This document shows, piece after piece, positions 8,582 to 18,767 of a DNA stretch of 64,000 nucleotides (the stretch's first letter is position 1; each line of letters starts with the position of its first letter). Under the pieces are notes generated by a model. The model saw nothing but the letters and a program-made list of their open reading frames with translations. It made no database searches and was not told the origin of the DNA. A program made the translations under genes and the position numbers. This stretch comes from Bacteroidota bacterium (GTDB lineage: Bacteria; Bacteroidota; Bacteroidia; Bacteroidales; Prolixibacteraceae): NCBI GenBank assembly GCA_023251435.1, contig JAHEYU010000017.1, forward strand, positions 18,993-82,992, read 5' to 3'.

Positions 8582-9952
8582 TTATTTTTTATTGGTCCAT
8601 TGTTTACTAAAAGACTGATCGGCCAATTTAGGAAGCTGTTTCATTTCTCCCAGCGCATTGGCTCCAAACAAAGCAAGTGTATTTTTTGTTTTTCCTCCCA
8701 GCAAATCCAATCGGTTTCGCTTCGAAAAGGCATATTGATAGGCTTTCATTCCCTGGCTCCATAAAAATCCGCCAGCTCCTGACCTCACCGCATCGCGGCG
8801 ATTAATAAGCAACATGTGGTGCAACGGAATTTTCACCGGGCAAACTTCGGTGCATTTTCCACATACCGAACAGGCCGAACTCAGGTGATTGTATTCCTTT
8901 AAACCTTTGAAAAAAGGAGTGATTACCGAGCCGATTGGCCCGCTGTAAGTTGCATCGTAAGTGTATCCACCAATATTTTTATAGATAGGGCAGGCATTCA
9001 AACATGCACCACAGCGGATACACTTTAAAGCTTCGTACTGGTCATCGTTCTGATAAAGCGCAGATCGCTTGTTGTCCATAAGAATTACGAACATTTTTTC
9101 AGGGCCGTCGGTCTCTCCTGGCTTCTTGGGGCCTGTAATCAATGAATTGTAAACCGAAATTTGCTGTCCTGTTCCGTGCGCTGCCAAAATCGGCCACATC
9201 AAACCCAGATCCTTCATGCGGGGTATTACTTTTTCAATTCCGGCAATCACAATGTGGATTTTTGGAAATGAAACAGTCATCAGTGCATTTCCTTCATTCT
9301 CGGTTAAGCAAATTCCACCGACATCGGCCACCAAAAAGTTGGCTCCGGTAATTCCCACATCGGCCAAAGTAAACTTTTCGCGCAGTTTTTTCCTGACAAA
9401 ATCAGTCAGGTATTCAGGCGAACTACCTTCAGGAGTATTAAATTTTTCGGTGAAAAGTTCGGCAATATCGTGCCGCGATTTGTGCATACAGGGAGTTACA
9501 ATGTGGTATGGTTTTTCGCCCGCCAACTGAACAATGTACTCCCCCAGATCGGTTTCAAGCGACTCAACGCCAATCTCTTCCAGATGTTCATTCAATTCAA
9601 TTTCCTCGGTAGTCATCGACTTGCTTTTAACCACCGTTTTCGAATTGTTTTCGATCAGTATTTTCTTAATCTCGTTAATGGCTTCGCCCTCATCTTCCGC
9701 CCAAATTACCGAAGCGCCATTCGCTGTAATATTTTTCTCAAACTCAAGTAAATAGTCATGCAAATTATTGATTGCCTTTGATTTGATGTAGGAAGCACGG
9801 GTTTTTGCCAAATCAAGATTTGAATATCTTTTCATACCGCGATCGACTGCCGCATCGTATTTAGAGATATTAAATCTGATGGTTGCCCGGTGCTTTAAAT
9901 CGAAAGCAATTTCTTCGGATTTTTGCAGGAATATTTCTTTTTGTTTCGACAT
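8582..9952 (-). CDS. LutB-like iron-sulfur lactate utilisation protein
   Basis: 456 residues. An LUD domain (about 60-300) is followed by two ferredoxin-type [4Fe-4S] motifs: CIRCGACLNACP (cysteines 311, 314, 317, 321) and CSVCGKCTEVCP (361, 364, 367, 371). LutB works with LutA and LutC in oxidation of L-lactate to pyruvate, but no lutA or lutC is visible here; they may lie elsewhere. It is 2 bp downstream of rpiB and 5 bp upstream of the Rrf2 gene, so probably co-transcribed with both. Confidence 0.9.
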   Translation of the reverse strand: MSKQKEIFLQKSEEIAFDLKHRATIRFNISKYDAAVDRGMKRYSNLDLAKTRASYIKSKAINNLHDYLLEFEKNITANGASVIWAEDEGEAINEIKKILIENNSKTVVKSKSMTTEEIELNEHLEEIGVESLETDLGEYIVQLAGEKPYHIVTPCMHKSRHDIAELFTEKFNTPEGSSPEYLTDFVRKKLREKFTLADVGITGANFLVADVGGICLTENEGNALMTVSFPKIHIVIAGIEKVIPRMKDLGLMWPILAAHGTGQQISVYNSLITGPKKPGETDGPEKMFVILMDNKRSALYQNDDQYEALKCIRCGACLNACPIYKNIGGYTYDATYSGPIGSVITPFFKGLKEYNHLSSACSVCGKCTEVCPVKIPLHHMLLINRRDAVRSGAGGFLWSQGMKAYQYAFSKRNRLDLLGGKTKNTLALFGANALGEMKQLPKLADQSFSKQWTNKK

Positions 9953-9954
9953 TT

Positions 9955-10392
9955 CTAACAGGGTATCTTGTTGATTCTATTTTGGTGACGACCACCTTCG
10001 AAATCTGTAGTCAAAAAGATCTTTACAATTTCAATGGCCTGTTCGTCGGTAATATAACGGGCCGGAAGCGCACAAATATTGGCATCGTTGTGTAATCTTG
10101 CCAACTCAGCAATTTCGGGCATCCAGCAAATTGCGGAACGTATTCCCTGGTGTTTATTGGCCGTCATGTTAATGCCATTTCCGCTACCGCACAAGGTAAT
10201 CCCCAAATCGAATTCACCTTTACTTACCGCATCGGCCAGAGGATGTGCATAGTCTGGATAATCACTGCTTTCAGAAGAAAACGCGCCAAAATCCTTGAAT
10301 TCTATTCCTTGTTCCTGAAGGTATTTCAGCACGGTTTGCTTTCTTTCAAATCCGGCATGATCGCTCGCAACACCAATTTTAATCTTCGTCAT
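9955..10392 (-). CDS. rpiB: Ribose-5-phosphate isomerase B
   Basis: 145 residues, full length for the RpiB/LacAB family. The opening IGVASDHAGFERKQ holds the phosphate-binding D-H pair. TLCGSGNGINMTANK carries the active-site cysteine and anion hole, and the HNDANICALPARYI block is the family hallmark. It interconverts ribose 5-phosphate and ribulose 5-phosphate in the pentose phosphate pathway. It is separated from lutB by only 2 bp. The cysteine in LCGSGNG favours RpiB over the lactose-pathway LacAB subunits. Confidence 0.95.
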   Translation of the reverse strand: MTKIKIGVASDHAGFERKQTVLKYLQEQGIEFKDFGAFSSESSDYPDYAHPLADAVSKGEFDLGITLCGSGNGINMTANKHQGIRSAICWMPEIAELARLHNDANICALPARYITDEQAIEIVKIFLTTDFEGGRHQNRINKIPC

Positions 10393-10438
10393 AATTCATT
10401 GAATAATTTTCAAAAATAATACTAAAAAGTATTTTACT

Positions 10439-11914
10439 CTAATTTCGTTTAATAAAACTTTGTATCTCTTTTTTTTCAGCAAAAAATACTACCACCAGAA
10501 ACGCAGTAAACAAGCTGATATTAAGTCCATATTTCAATATTTCAGACGAAATATTTATTGTTCCGGAGATAAAATATAAACCTACTGCGGCAGTAAAATA
10601 GAGCAGAATCCGTTTCTGGTCGTAGTCAACCCGGTAGTATTTTTGACCAACTATGTATGAAATCAAAGTCATCAGCACAAAACAAATCAGTACTGCATAA
10701 GCCGAACCCATATAACCCATTATTGGGATGAGCCAAATATTGAAACCAATTGTTAAAACCGCGCCAATTCCGCCAATAACCGCCCCCATCCAGGTTTTAT
10801 CTGATAGTTTATACCAGAGCGAAAGATTAAAATAAATTCCAAGGAAAAGGTTGGCCATTAAAACTGCCGGAACCACTTTTAATCCTGAATGATATTCGGG
10901 ACCGATTACAATTTTAAATACATCGATAAACAGCGTAATTCCTAAAAAAATCAGCAATCCAAAAATGATGAAATACTTCATTATCTGTGCATAAATCAGG
11001 CGCGAATCGCTGCTTTTCTGATGGCTGAAAAAGAACGGTTCGAATGAGTACCTGAACGCCTGGATGAACATATTCATCAATACTGCCAGCTTGTAATTTG
11101 CTCCGTAAATTCCTAATTGTTCCATTGGTTTTTGGTGGGCAGGTATCAGTTCCGGCATCAAAATTTTATCGATGTTTTGGTTTACCATTCCGGCAATTCC
11201 AACGAGTAGGATAGGGAAGGAGTACCAAAACATTTCGCGGAAGAGACCCCAATCGAAAATCGGTTTTATTTTCCTGATTTCGGGAATAAGCATTAAAAGC
11301 GTGATTACAGAAGCCAGTAAATTTGAAATAAACACGTAACCAACGCCAAACTGCGGATTATAAATGTATTGGATAAAACTGTCGGGATTTGATTTCAGAA
11401 AATACGGACAGGCAGAAAGGAAAAACAAATTAAAGAAAATGTTGAAAAAGATATTGACCATTTTTAGCGTGGCAAACCTGACCGGTTTTCCTTCGAGCCT
11501 TAAATTTGCAAACGGAATGGCAGTTGCTGCATCGAGCGCAACAATTACAGCCAGTAATTTAATGTATTCCTGGCTATTGGGATAGTCGAGAAAACCGGCA
11601 AAACTTCCGGAGAAAATAAAGGCGATGGCCACAAAAAGCAGCGAACTACCGAACAACGAAAATGCGCTGGTAGAGTAAATTTTATCTTTTTGTTCGGTTT
11701 TGTTGGCAAACCTGAAAAACCCGGTTTCCATTCCAAAGGTGAGAATGACCAGCAAAAAAGCGATGTACGAATATAAATTGGTTACAACTCCATACTCTTC
11801 AGGAAGAAAAATACGTGAATAGTAAGGAACCAGCCACCAGTTAAGGAAACGCCCAACGATACTGCTCATGCCATAAATAGCAGTTTCGCCGGCAAGTTTT
11901 TTTAATGCGCCCAC
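10439..11914 (-). CDS. Polysaccharide/lipid flippase (Wzx/MurJ-type MOP exporter)
   Basis: 491 residues with about 12-14 hydrophobic segments and the typical N-terminus GALKKLAGETAIYGMSSIVGRF of the oligosaccharide flippase group, including the conserved PYYSRIFLPEEYGVV loop. It sits in the inner membrane and moves lipid-linked glycans to the periplasmic face. The exact substrate (O-antigen or capsule repeat versus lipid II) cannot be told, and no glycosyltransferases are adjacent. It is the first gene of the long leftward cluster, 46 bp upstream of rpiB. Confidence 0.85.
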   Translation of the reverse strand: MGALKKLAGETAIYGMSSIVGRFLNWWLVPYYSRIFLPEEYGVVTNLYSYIAFLLVILTFGMETGFFRFANKTEQKDKIYSTSAFSLFGSSLLFVAIAFIFSGSFAGFLDYPNSQEYIKLLAVIVALDAATAIPFANLRLEGKPVRFATLKMVNIFFNIFFNLFFLSACPYFLKSNPDSFIQYIYNPQFGVGYVFISNLLASVITLLMLIPEIRKIKPIFDWGLFREMFWYSFPILLVGIAGMVNQNIDKILMPELIPAHQKPMEQLGIYGANYKLAVLMNMFIQAFRYSFEPFFFSHQKSSDSRLIYAQIMKYFIIFGLLIFLGITLFIDVFKIVIGPEYHSGLKVVPAVLMANLFLGIYFNLSLWYKLSDKTWMGAVIGGIGAVLTIGFNIWLIPIMGYMGSAYAVLICFVLMTLISYIVGQKYYRVDYDQKRILLYFTAAVGLYFISGTINISSEILKYGLNISLFTAFLVVVFFAEKKEIQSFIKRN

Positions 11915-11992
11915 AATCTTAAATTTTTGTCCAAAGATATAAACCTATTCTTTTGGCTGGCCTCAAAAATGATGTTGAAAGCCAATTTGTTT

Positions 11993-12000
11993 TATATTTG
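11993..12000 (+). promoter_or_regulatory. Candidate -7 promoter box for the glutaminyl cyclase gene
   Basis: TATATTTG matches the Bacteroidota -7 consensus TAnnTTTG and lies 34 bp before the start codon at 12035. The -33 element is weak, with only a TTG about 15 bp upstream. Confidence 0.45.
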
Positions 12001-12034
12001 AAGCCAGTTTTATAACTGTAATTAAATTCTCCGG

Positions 12035-13105
12035 ATGAATCTCAGACTATTCGCCAGTTTTATAGTGATTGCAATGTTTATAAGTTCATTTTCGTGTTCA
12101 AATAAGTCAAATCGTTCGCGAAAACCTGCGGTTCAGATTACGGTTGAATCTGTACATAAAAAAATCATTTTTGGTGATGATATTAATATTGGTATTTCTG
12201 TAAAACTGAAGGATGGTGATCTGCAGGAAACCAAAATTTTTATGGATTCAGTTTTGGTAACCAGTAGTAATAAAGAAGAATTTACCCACACTATTAAAAA
12301 ATTTAAAAACCTCGGAAAATATACTCTAAAAGTAGTCTCAATAAAAACTGATGGAGTAGAGGGTGTCTATTATAAAACATTTGAAGTGCTGTCGGATATC
12401 GTTCCTGAACAAAACGGATTTGAGCTGATTCAATCGTATCCTCACAACAAAGAATTTTTCACACAAGGGCTTGAAATTAATAATGGTTATTTATACGAAG
12501 GAACCGGAGAAAACGGCCATTCAGGGCTTTATAAAACCAACTTAAAAACCGGTAAAACATTGCAATCGGTTAAACTTGCCGATCGCTATTTTGGTGAAGG
12601 AATTACTATTTTTAATAATCGTATTTTTCAGCTCACTTATAAACACAAAACAGCATTTGTTTACGAACTCGAAAATATGGCTTTGGTCGATAGTTTCAAA
12701 TATGCATCGGCCGAAGGTTGGGGATTGACACACGATGAGCAACACCTCATTATGAGCGACGGAACAAATATTCTAACTTATATCGATCCGGTAAGCTATA
12801 AACCGGTTAAAAAAATTCAGGTTTACGACGATAATAATCCTGTTCTATATCTCAATGAACTTGAATATTCGGATGGTTTTATTTATGCCAATATTTGGGG
12901 AACCAATCTGATTGTTAAGATTGAACCGACAACAGGCAGAACAATTGCTAAAATAAACCTGGATGGAATTTTAACCATGACAAACCCCGATAAACAGGTT
13001 GATGTACTGAATGGAATAGCAATAGATCCGGTTACAAAAAAAATGTATGTTACCGGAAAATTTTATCCAAAATTATTTGAAATTAAGCCGGTTAAAAAAG
13101 AGTAG
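12035..13105 (+). CDS. Glutaminyl-peptide cyclotransferase, bacterial/plant type, lipoprotein
   Basis: 356 residues. A lipoprotein signal (FISSFSC, cysteine about 21) is followed by a beta-sandwich linker (30-125) and a five-bladed propeller matching the glutamine cyclotransferase family: [68 protein letters not shown]. The enzyme converts N-terminal glutamine of secreted proteins to pyroglutamate. In this phylum that may protect type IX secretion cargo, which often begins with glutamine (inference). Its 3' end overlaps convergent ruvB by 14 bp. Confidence 0.93.
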   Translation: MNLRLFASFIVIAMFISSFSCSNKSNRSRKPAVQITVESVHKKIIFGDDINIGISVKLKDGDLQETKIFMDSVLVTSSNKEEFTHTIKKFKNLGKYTLKVVSIKTDGVEGVYYKTFEVLSDIVPEQNGFELIQSYPHNKEFFTQGLEINNGYLYEGTGENGHSGLYKTNLKTGKTLQSVKLADRYFGEGITIFNNRIFQLTYKHKTAFVYELENMALVDSFKYASAEGWGLTHDEQHLIMSDGTNILTYIDPVSYKPVKKIQVYDDNNPVLYLNELEYSDGFIYANIWGTNLIVKIEPTTGRTIAKINLDGILTMTNPDKQVDVLNGIAIDPVTKKMYVTGKFYPKLFEIKPVKKE

Positions 13106-14114
13106 GGGAGTCACCGTAATGTATTTTTCCGAGGTGTTTATAAGCTAACTCTGTAACTTCTCTTCCGCGTGGAGTTCGTTTTAAAAAGCCTTCCATAATC
13201 AGGAAAGGTTCATAAACTTCTTCAATGGTTCCAGTATCTTCGCCAACAGCTGTGGCAATTGTAGATAATCCAACAGGTCCACCCTTGAATTTGTCGATAA
13301 TGGTTGTTAAAATCTTATTGTCCATTTCATCCAAACCATATTTATCGATGTTCAGCGCATCTAAAGCGTACAAAGTAATATCGATATCAATTTCACCATT
13401 GCCCTTTACCTGTGCAAAATCTCTTACACGGCGCAACAATGCATTTACAATTCGTGGCGTTCCGCGGCTACGCGATGCGATAGAAACGGCAGCCTGATCT
13501 TCAATTTTTACATTCAGTATTTGAGCCGAGCGTTTTACAATTTTGGTAAGTATATCAACGTCGTAGTATTCGAGATGCGATTTGATACCGAAACGGGCGC
13601 GCAGGGGACTTGTTAATAAACCCGACCGTGTAGTTGCGCCAATTAAGGTAAAAGGGTTTAATTCGAGCTGAATGGATCGTGCACTGGGACCTTTGTCAAT
13701 CATGATGTCGATTTTGTAATCTTCCATCGCAGAATACAGGTATTCTTCAACAATAGGGCTCAGGCGGTGAATTTCGTCGATGAACAAAACAGAATTGGGT
13801 TCCAGATTTGTTAATAAACCAGCTAAATCGCCAGGCTTATCCAATACCGGTCCAGATGTTAGTTTAAGTGGGACACCCAGCTCGTTGGCAATAATGTTCG
13901 AAAGTGTGGTTTTTCCCAATCCCGGAGGACCGTGCAGTAAAACATGATCCAAAGCTTCGCCGCGCATTTTTGCAGCCTTGACAAATATTTTAAGATTTTC
14001 TACAATTTTACTCTGCCCACTAAAATCATCAAATTCGAGTGGCCTTAATTGTTTGTCAAAATCTTTGTCGTTATCCGGAATTAATTCTTCTCTGAAGTCG
14101 AAATGTTCGTTCAT
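13092..14114 (-). CDS. ruvB: Holliday junction branch migration helicase RuvB
   Basis: 340 residues, full length. Walker [13 protein letters not shown] is at about 62-73, Walker B LFIDEIHR follows, sensor 1 is in LIGATTRSG, the arginine finger region is RARFG, and a C-terminal winged helix ([19 protein letters not shown]) closes the protein. It forms the hexameric motor that drives branch migration with RuvA; ruvA and ruvC are not in this window. Its stop overlaps the convergent cyclotransferase gene. Confidence 0.98.
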   Translation of the reverse strand: MNEHFDFREELIPDNDKDFDKQLRPLEFDDFSGQSKIVENLKIFVKAAKMRGEALDHVLLHGPPGLGKTTLSNIIANELGVPLKLTSGPVLDKPGDLAGLLTNLEPNSVLFIDEIHRLSPIVEEYLYSAMEDYKIDIMIDKGPSARSIQLELNPFTLIGATTRSGLLTSPLRARFGIKSHLEYYDVDILTKIVKRSAQILNVKIEDQAAVSIASRSRGTPRIVNALLRRVRDFAQVKGNGEIDIDITLYALDALNIDKYGLDEMDNKILTTIIDKFKGGPVGLSTIATAVGEDTGTIEEVYEPFLIMEGFLKRTPRGREVTELAYKHLGKIHYGDSPTLF

Positions 14115-14182
14115 TCTTAGCTTTTAATCAGGCCAAATGTAAACAAATAAAGCTTGACGGAGTAGATACGCAACAGATAAAA

Positions 14183-14572
14183 TTACCCTGTTATATTCAA
14201 TTCGCTGAAGATCTCGTGAAGTTTTTCAATATCAAATGGCTTCGACATAAAATCATCCATTCCATAAGAAATGCATGTATCACGATCATTATCCATTGTA
14301 TTTGCAGTAATTGCTATTATTGGAATTCGTTTGTACGAATTATTTAATTCTTCTTCTTCCCTTATTTTAACAGTTGCCTCCAGTCCATCCATTACAGGCA
14401 TCATCAAATCCATTAAAATAACATCAAATTTATGGTCACGAAACAACTGAACTGCCTCCAAACCGTTGTTGGCAATAGTTACCTCGTGATTATACTTTTT
14501 TAAACTAAACGTTACAACACGCTGGTTTAAAAGATTATCCTCTACTAATAAAATTTTTAGACTCTCTCTCAT
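14183..14572 (-). CDS. Stand-alone receiver-domain response regulator
   Basis: 129 residues from the ATG at 14572 (MRESLKILLVEDN); the longer in-frame start adds 16 residues with no family support. It is a single REC domain with the acidic pair ED, the phospho-acceptor aspartate in VILMDLMMPVMDG, the switch threonine in IIAITANT, and the conserved lysine in DFMSKPFD. There is no output domain. The sequence is closest to receivers of hybrid histidine kinases, so a phosphorelay role with a distant kinase is inferred. It precedes a long AT-rich spacer. Confidence 0.88.
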   Translation of the reverse strand: MRESLKILLVEDNLLNQRVVTFSLKKYNHEVTIANNGLEAVQLFRDHKFDVILMDLMMPVMDGLEATVKIREEEELNNSYKRIPIIAITANTMDNDRDTCISYGMDDFMSKPFDIEKLHEIFSELNITG

Positions 14573-15078
14573 CGCAATTCTTCCTAAACAACTACAGTAC
14601 TTAATTCCCAAAAATAGCAAAAGGATACCCAGTGTTTTTATTTTTTATACATTATTATTATAATTTTTAAATATAAATAAATAAAAAATGAATATAAATA
14701 TGTCCTGTTAGTAACCTTGATATCTTTTTTATTGATTGCTTGCTTTTTAAAAATTCATGTTTTTATATTCTTTTTTAAACCTGTTATTAACATGTTAAAA
14801 TGATGAAAATAAGTTAAGTAATAATTATAATAACAATTGTTAGTTAGTTAAGGTTTTAATAAAAAGAGATATTATTTCAGGCTGATTTTTGTTGATTGAG
14901 TATGCAATTAGTTTTCGTTAATTTTTGTTGTCTTTTCCTTAAAAATATCTAATACAAATATCAATGAATATCTTTGCCATAAGTTTTTGATATTTTATTT
15001 TGAACTTATAAACATTGAATTTGAATTCTTGTTTAAAAGTTGATATTTTATCTGGTTATAAATGAATGGATTATACTG
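14573..15078. other. AT-rich intergenic spacer between divergent genes
   Basis: About 500 bp of very A+T-rich DNA separate the receiver gene and the DUF4175 gene. No coding region is supported. A TATCTTTG box at 14969-14976 (+ strand) fits the -7 consensus and may start the rightward operon, leaving a leader of about 95 nt; no good -33 box was found. Short homopolymer runs are frequent but no clear long hairpin was seen. Confidence 0.5.
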
Positions 15079-18000
15079 ATGGATAAAAACTATAAACAGT
15101 TTGTTGATAAGCTAAATTCTTACATTCGTAAGTTTTACCTTTATCAGTTAATAAGGGGTTTAATGCTTTTTATCCTGATAGTTATTGCTTATTCGGGTGT
15201 TGTTTCTTTGCTCGAATACTTTAGTTATTTCGATCCGAAAGTAAAATTGAGCATAGCTATTTTTACAGTTTTACTCATATTATTTGTATTTATCTATTTT
15301 ATAATCAGGCCTTTTATTAAATTATTTGGCATTGGTAAATTACTTACTTTCTACGATGTTTCAGAACTTTTAAGTAAAAAGTATCCTGAAATTAAAGACC
15401 GTTTAATCAATATTATTGAGCTTTCCGGAGAATCGCATTCTAATTATTCGAGTGAATTAACAAAAGCAAGTATCAATCAAAAAATTGATGAGTTAAAAGT
15501 TTTTTCCTTTTCTGATGCCATCAGGTTAAAGGATTTAAAAGCCGTATTTATTATTTTTTCAGGTGTAATACTTTTTTTTTCTGTATGGTTTATAAGTTTT
15601 CCTGATTTGTTTCAGGATAGTTCAGTGCGTCTTATCAGGTATCAGCAAAAGTTTGAAAAACCTGCTCCATTTACCTTCAATCTTAAAAGTACCGATCTTG
15701 AAGTGGTGATTGGAGAATCTATAAAATTAGAACTTGTTTGTGAAGGAAAAGAAATTCCGGCAATGATGTATGTTAATATTGGCGGAAATAACTATTTAAT
15801 GGCCAGTGAAGATGGTGTATTTCAATACACAATTGAAAATGTAAATAGTTCGTTTTCAATATATTTTACCGATAAAAAGTATATTTCAGAAGATTTTAAA
15901 ATATCAGTAATTAGTAAACCTTTTATTTCAGAATTTACTGTTGATGTGCAGGCTCCTTTTTATACTGGCTTGCAAACAGAAACACTTCAAAATATTGGTG
16001 ATTTAAAAATTGCTTCTGGAACAATTGTTAAATGGAAGTTTAAAACTGTTGATACCGACAGCCTTGAAATACTATTTAGTGACAGTTCTAAAATTTCGGG
16101 AATTAGAGATGGAAATGTATTTGAGGTAAAAAAGACATTTTTGCAAAATACAGAATACCGTATTTCAATTAAAAATTCGAGACTGAAAGATGAAAACAGT
16201 CTTGTTTATAAAGTTCAGGTTGTTCCTGATTTATTTCCTGAAATAAAAGTTGTCCAGGTTCGCGATACGATTGATTTCAGGAGGTTTCATTTTAAAGGAA
16301 ATATTATTGATGATTATGGATTTCACCAACTTGCTTTTATTATTGCAGTTGAGGGAAAAGACAGTTTAATCAGTATTCCGGTAACTCCGTTTTTTCTGAA
16401 TCAGGATTTTTATTATTCGTTTGATTTTGAAACGGTTAAAAATTTTGGAAAATCTTTTAAATATTATTTCGCTGTTTCTGATAATGATTTTATTCATCAT
16501 TTTAAACAGACGATAAGCGAAACTTTCACTTTCAGTTTTCCTGATTATCAGGAAATACTTGCCAAAGAGAATGCTGATATGAATTCGATTGATCAGCTAT
16601 TAAAAAAGAGTTCGAAACTAACAGAGGAGATTCAGCAGGAGTTCGAGAATTTTAAGATGAAACAAATTAATTCGAATATGTCTGATTATGAAAAATTTCA
16701 GACTGTTAAGGATATTGTGAATAAGAAAAATGAGCTTGAGAATGTGTTGGAGCAGATTGCTCAACAAAATAAGGATGCTAATAATTTCCTCAATTCGTTT
16801 TCAGAGGATAAGGCCGAGTTGCTGAAAAAACAGCAGCAAATTGATGAATTGTTGAATGAGGTTTTTAGCGATGAATTGAAAAAGTTGTTTGAGGAATTCA
16901 ACGAACTTGCCAAACAATTTGATCCGAAAAAGTTTGATCAGTTGTCGAAGGAGATGAATACCGGTTTGGACGATCTTTCGAAACAACTGGATAAAAATAT
17001 GCAGTTGCTGAAGAAATTAAAGGTTGAACAGAAAGTTGAACGGGTTTTGGATGAGTTGAAAAAGTTGGCTATTTCAGAAAAACAGATTCAGGAAGAAATA
17101 AAGGAAAAGGATAATTTAAGCAACGCTGCTGAATCTGAAAAGAATAATTCGGATCATCTAGAAAAAATTGAAAAGGATTATAAGGATGCTATTGATTTTA
17201 ATAGCACGCTCGAAAAACCCATGAATTTGTTTAAGCTCGATACTGAATTCAAGAATATTAAAGAGAATTACAAGGATATTTTAGAAGAGGTTGAAAAGAA
17301 AAACAGAAAGAAAGCTTCTGATAAAATAGGGGAGAATTCAAAAGCTTTGGAAGAGTTGGCTTTTTCTATGGATCAAATGTTGAAGAGTAATAAGAAGAAA
17401 GAGAACAAAGTTACTATAGAGGATTTAAAACAAATTCTTGATAATTTGATTCTGGTTTCTTTTGATCAGGAGAAGCTTTTAAATACGCTTGCCAAAGTTG
17501 ATTACAATAATCCGCTAATTAACCAATTGAAGATCAATCAAAAGAATATGTATTCGCAGATTAGTTTTATTAAGGATTCGCTTTATTCTTTGTCAAAGCG
17601 GACTCCCGAAATTAGTACTGTGATTAATACTGAATTATTGGCCTTAGAGAACAATGTGGTTTCTTCGTTCGATAATCTTGAATCGGGAAATATAGGTGGC
17701 GCAAGAATGTACCAGCAATATGTGATTACAGCAGCCAATAATTTAGCCTTATTTTTAAGTGAAGCGCTTGAAAATATTAAAAAACAGGAAGAAGCTTCGG
17801 GAAGTGGTGATGAGGATTGTGATAAACCTGGTGGAAAGGGATCGAAACCGAGTATGAGCAGTTTAAAGGAAAGTCAAAATTCTATTAAGGAGCAACTGCA
17901 AAAAATGATTGACCAAATGAAAAGTGGAGATATGGGAAAATTAAGCAAAAGTATTGGTCAAACCATTGCACAACAGGAGATTATGCAGCAGCTTATCCGC

Positions 18001-18363
18001 GATATGCTTAGTGGTGCTACTATGGGAAAAGAAGCAAAAGGACAGTTGCAGGCGGTTGAGCAGTTATTGGAACAATCGAGGAAAGATTTGATAAATAAAA
18101 ACATTAGTAATGAGTTAATTAACCGTCAAAACCTTATTTTATCGAAATTACTCGAAGCTGAAAAATCAGAATTTGAACGCGATTTTGATGAGAAGCGCGA
18201 GTCGAAAACAGCTATTGAAATTAAGAAAGCAAACCCTGAAGGTTATTTCGAGTATAATAACAAAACCAAAAATGAAAATGAGATTTTAAAAAGAAGCAAT
18301 TATCAATTGCGGAATTTTTACGATCAGAAATACAACAACTTTTTGAACCAGATTAAAAATTAA
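15079..18363 (+). CDS. Large DUF4175 membrane-anchored coiled-coil protein
   Basis: About 1094 residues from the ATG at 15079 (MDKNYKQFVDKLNSYI); an upstream in-frame ATG adds 13 hydrophobic residues. Three hydrophobic helices lie near residues 21-43, 60-82 and 150-172. Beta-rich extracytoplasmic domains (about 190-490) follow, then some 550 residues of charged coiled coil rich in K, E and Q, broken by a glycine/serine-rich acidic patch near 920 (GSGDEDCDKPGGKGSK). The family is DUF4175, of unknown function. It is 2 bp from the anti-sigma-like ATPase, so the two are translated together. Confidence 0.85.
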   Translation: MDKNYKQFVDKLNSYIRKFYLYQLIRGLMLFILIVIAYSGVVSLLEYFSYFDPKVKLSIAIFTVLLILFVFIYFIIRPFIKLFGIGKLLTFYDVSELLSKKYPEIKDRLINIIELSGESHSNYSSELTKASINQKIDELKVFSFSDAIRLKDLKAVFIIFSGVILFFSVWFISFPDLFQDSSVRLIRYQQKFEKPAPFTFNLKSTDLEVVIGESIKLELVCEGKEIPAMMYVNIGGNNYLMASEDGVFQYTIENVNSSFSIYFTDKKYISEDFKISVISKPFISEFTVDVQAPFYTGLQTETLQNIGDLKIASGTIVKWKFKTVDTDSLEILFSDSSKISGIRDGNVFEVKKTFLQNTEYRISIKNSRLKDENSLVYKVQVVPDLFPEIKVVQVRDTIDFRRFHFKGNIIDDYGFHQLAFIIAVEGKDSLISIPVTPFFLNQDFYYSFDFETVKNFGKSFKYYFAVSDNDFIHHFKQTISETFTFSFPDYQEILAKENADMNSIDQLLKKSSKLTEEIQQEFENFKMKQINSNMSDYEKFQTVKDIVNKKNELENVLEQIAQQNKDANNFLNSFSEDKAELLKKQQQIDELLNEVFSDELKKLFEEFNELAKQFDPKKFDQLSKEMNTGLDDLSKQLDKNMQLLKKLKVEQKVERVLDELKKLAISEKQIQEEIKEKDNLSNAAESEKNNSDHLEKIEKDYKDAIDFNSTLEKPMNLFKLDTEFKNIKENYKDILEEVEKKNRKKASDKIGENSKALEELAFSMDQMLKSNKKKENKVTIEDLKQILDNLILVSFDQEKLLNTLAKVDYNNPLINQLKINQKNMYSQISFIKDSLYSLSKRTPEISTVINTELLALENNVVSSFDNLESGNIGGARMYQQYVITAANNLALFLSEALENIKKQEEASGSGDEDCDKPGGKGSKPSMSSLKESQNSIKEQLQKMIDQMKSGDMGKLSKSIGQTIAQQEIMQQLIRDMLSGATMGKEAKGQLQAVEQLLEQSRKDLINKNISNELINRQNLILSKLLEAEKSEFERDFDEKRESKTAIEIKKANPEGYFEYNNKTKNENEILKRSNYQLRNFYDQKYNNFLNQIKN

Positions 18364-18365
18364 AT

Positions 18366-18767
18366 TTGGAACGCGTTTTAGTCATATCATCTGAATTAAT
18401 TAGTATAAACAAAGTAAGAGTGTTTCTGAAGGATGTTTATAATGACTTTTCATTGAACATGATTTCTTTCAATCATGTTTTTTTAGGACTTAGTGAAGCT
18501 GTTAACAACGCAATTTTACATGGTAATAAGCTGAATCCTGAAAAAAAAGTTATTATAAAAACAATTCTTTTGGGAAATCAAATGCATATTGATGTGGAAG
18601 ACGATGGTGATGGATTTTGTGATACAATCTTGTTTGATCCCACGTTGCCTGAAAATATAAAATGTGAAAACGGGCGTGGAATTTTTATAATTCATCATCT
18701 CGCTGATGAAGTTTCTTTTAAGGAGAATGGCAGAAAGTTGCATATCATATTTACCATACCCGAATGA
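18366..18767 (+). CDS. RsbW/SpoIIAB-like ATP-binding protein (HATPase_c_2)
   Basis: 133 residues; the start is TTG or a nearby alternative. The GHKL boxes are clear: N box LGLSEAVNNAILHGN, G1 box DVEDDGDGF, and G2 region NGRGIFIIHHLADEV. Such proteins are serine kinases or anti-sigma switch proteins in the cytoplasm. No sigma factor or STAS partner is adjacent. It begins 2 bp after DUF4175 and overlaps ybeY by 4 bp (ATGA), so it belongs to one tightly packed operon. The target is unknown. Confidence 0.9.
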   Translation: MERVLVISSELISINKVRVFLKDVYNDFSLNMISFNHVFLGLSEAVNNAILHGNKLNPEKKVIIKTILLGNQMHIDVEDDGDGFCDTILFDPTLPENIKCENGRGIFIIHHLADEVSFKENGRKLHIIFTIPE

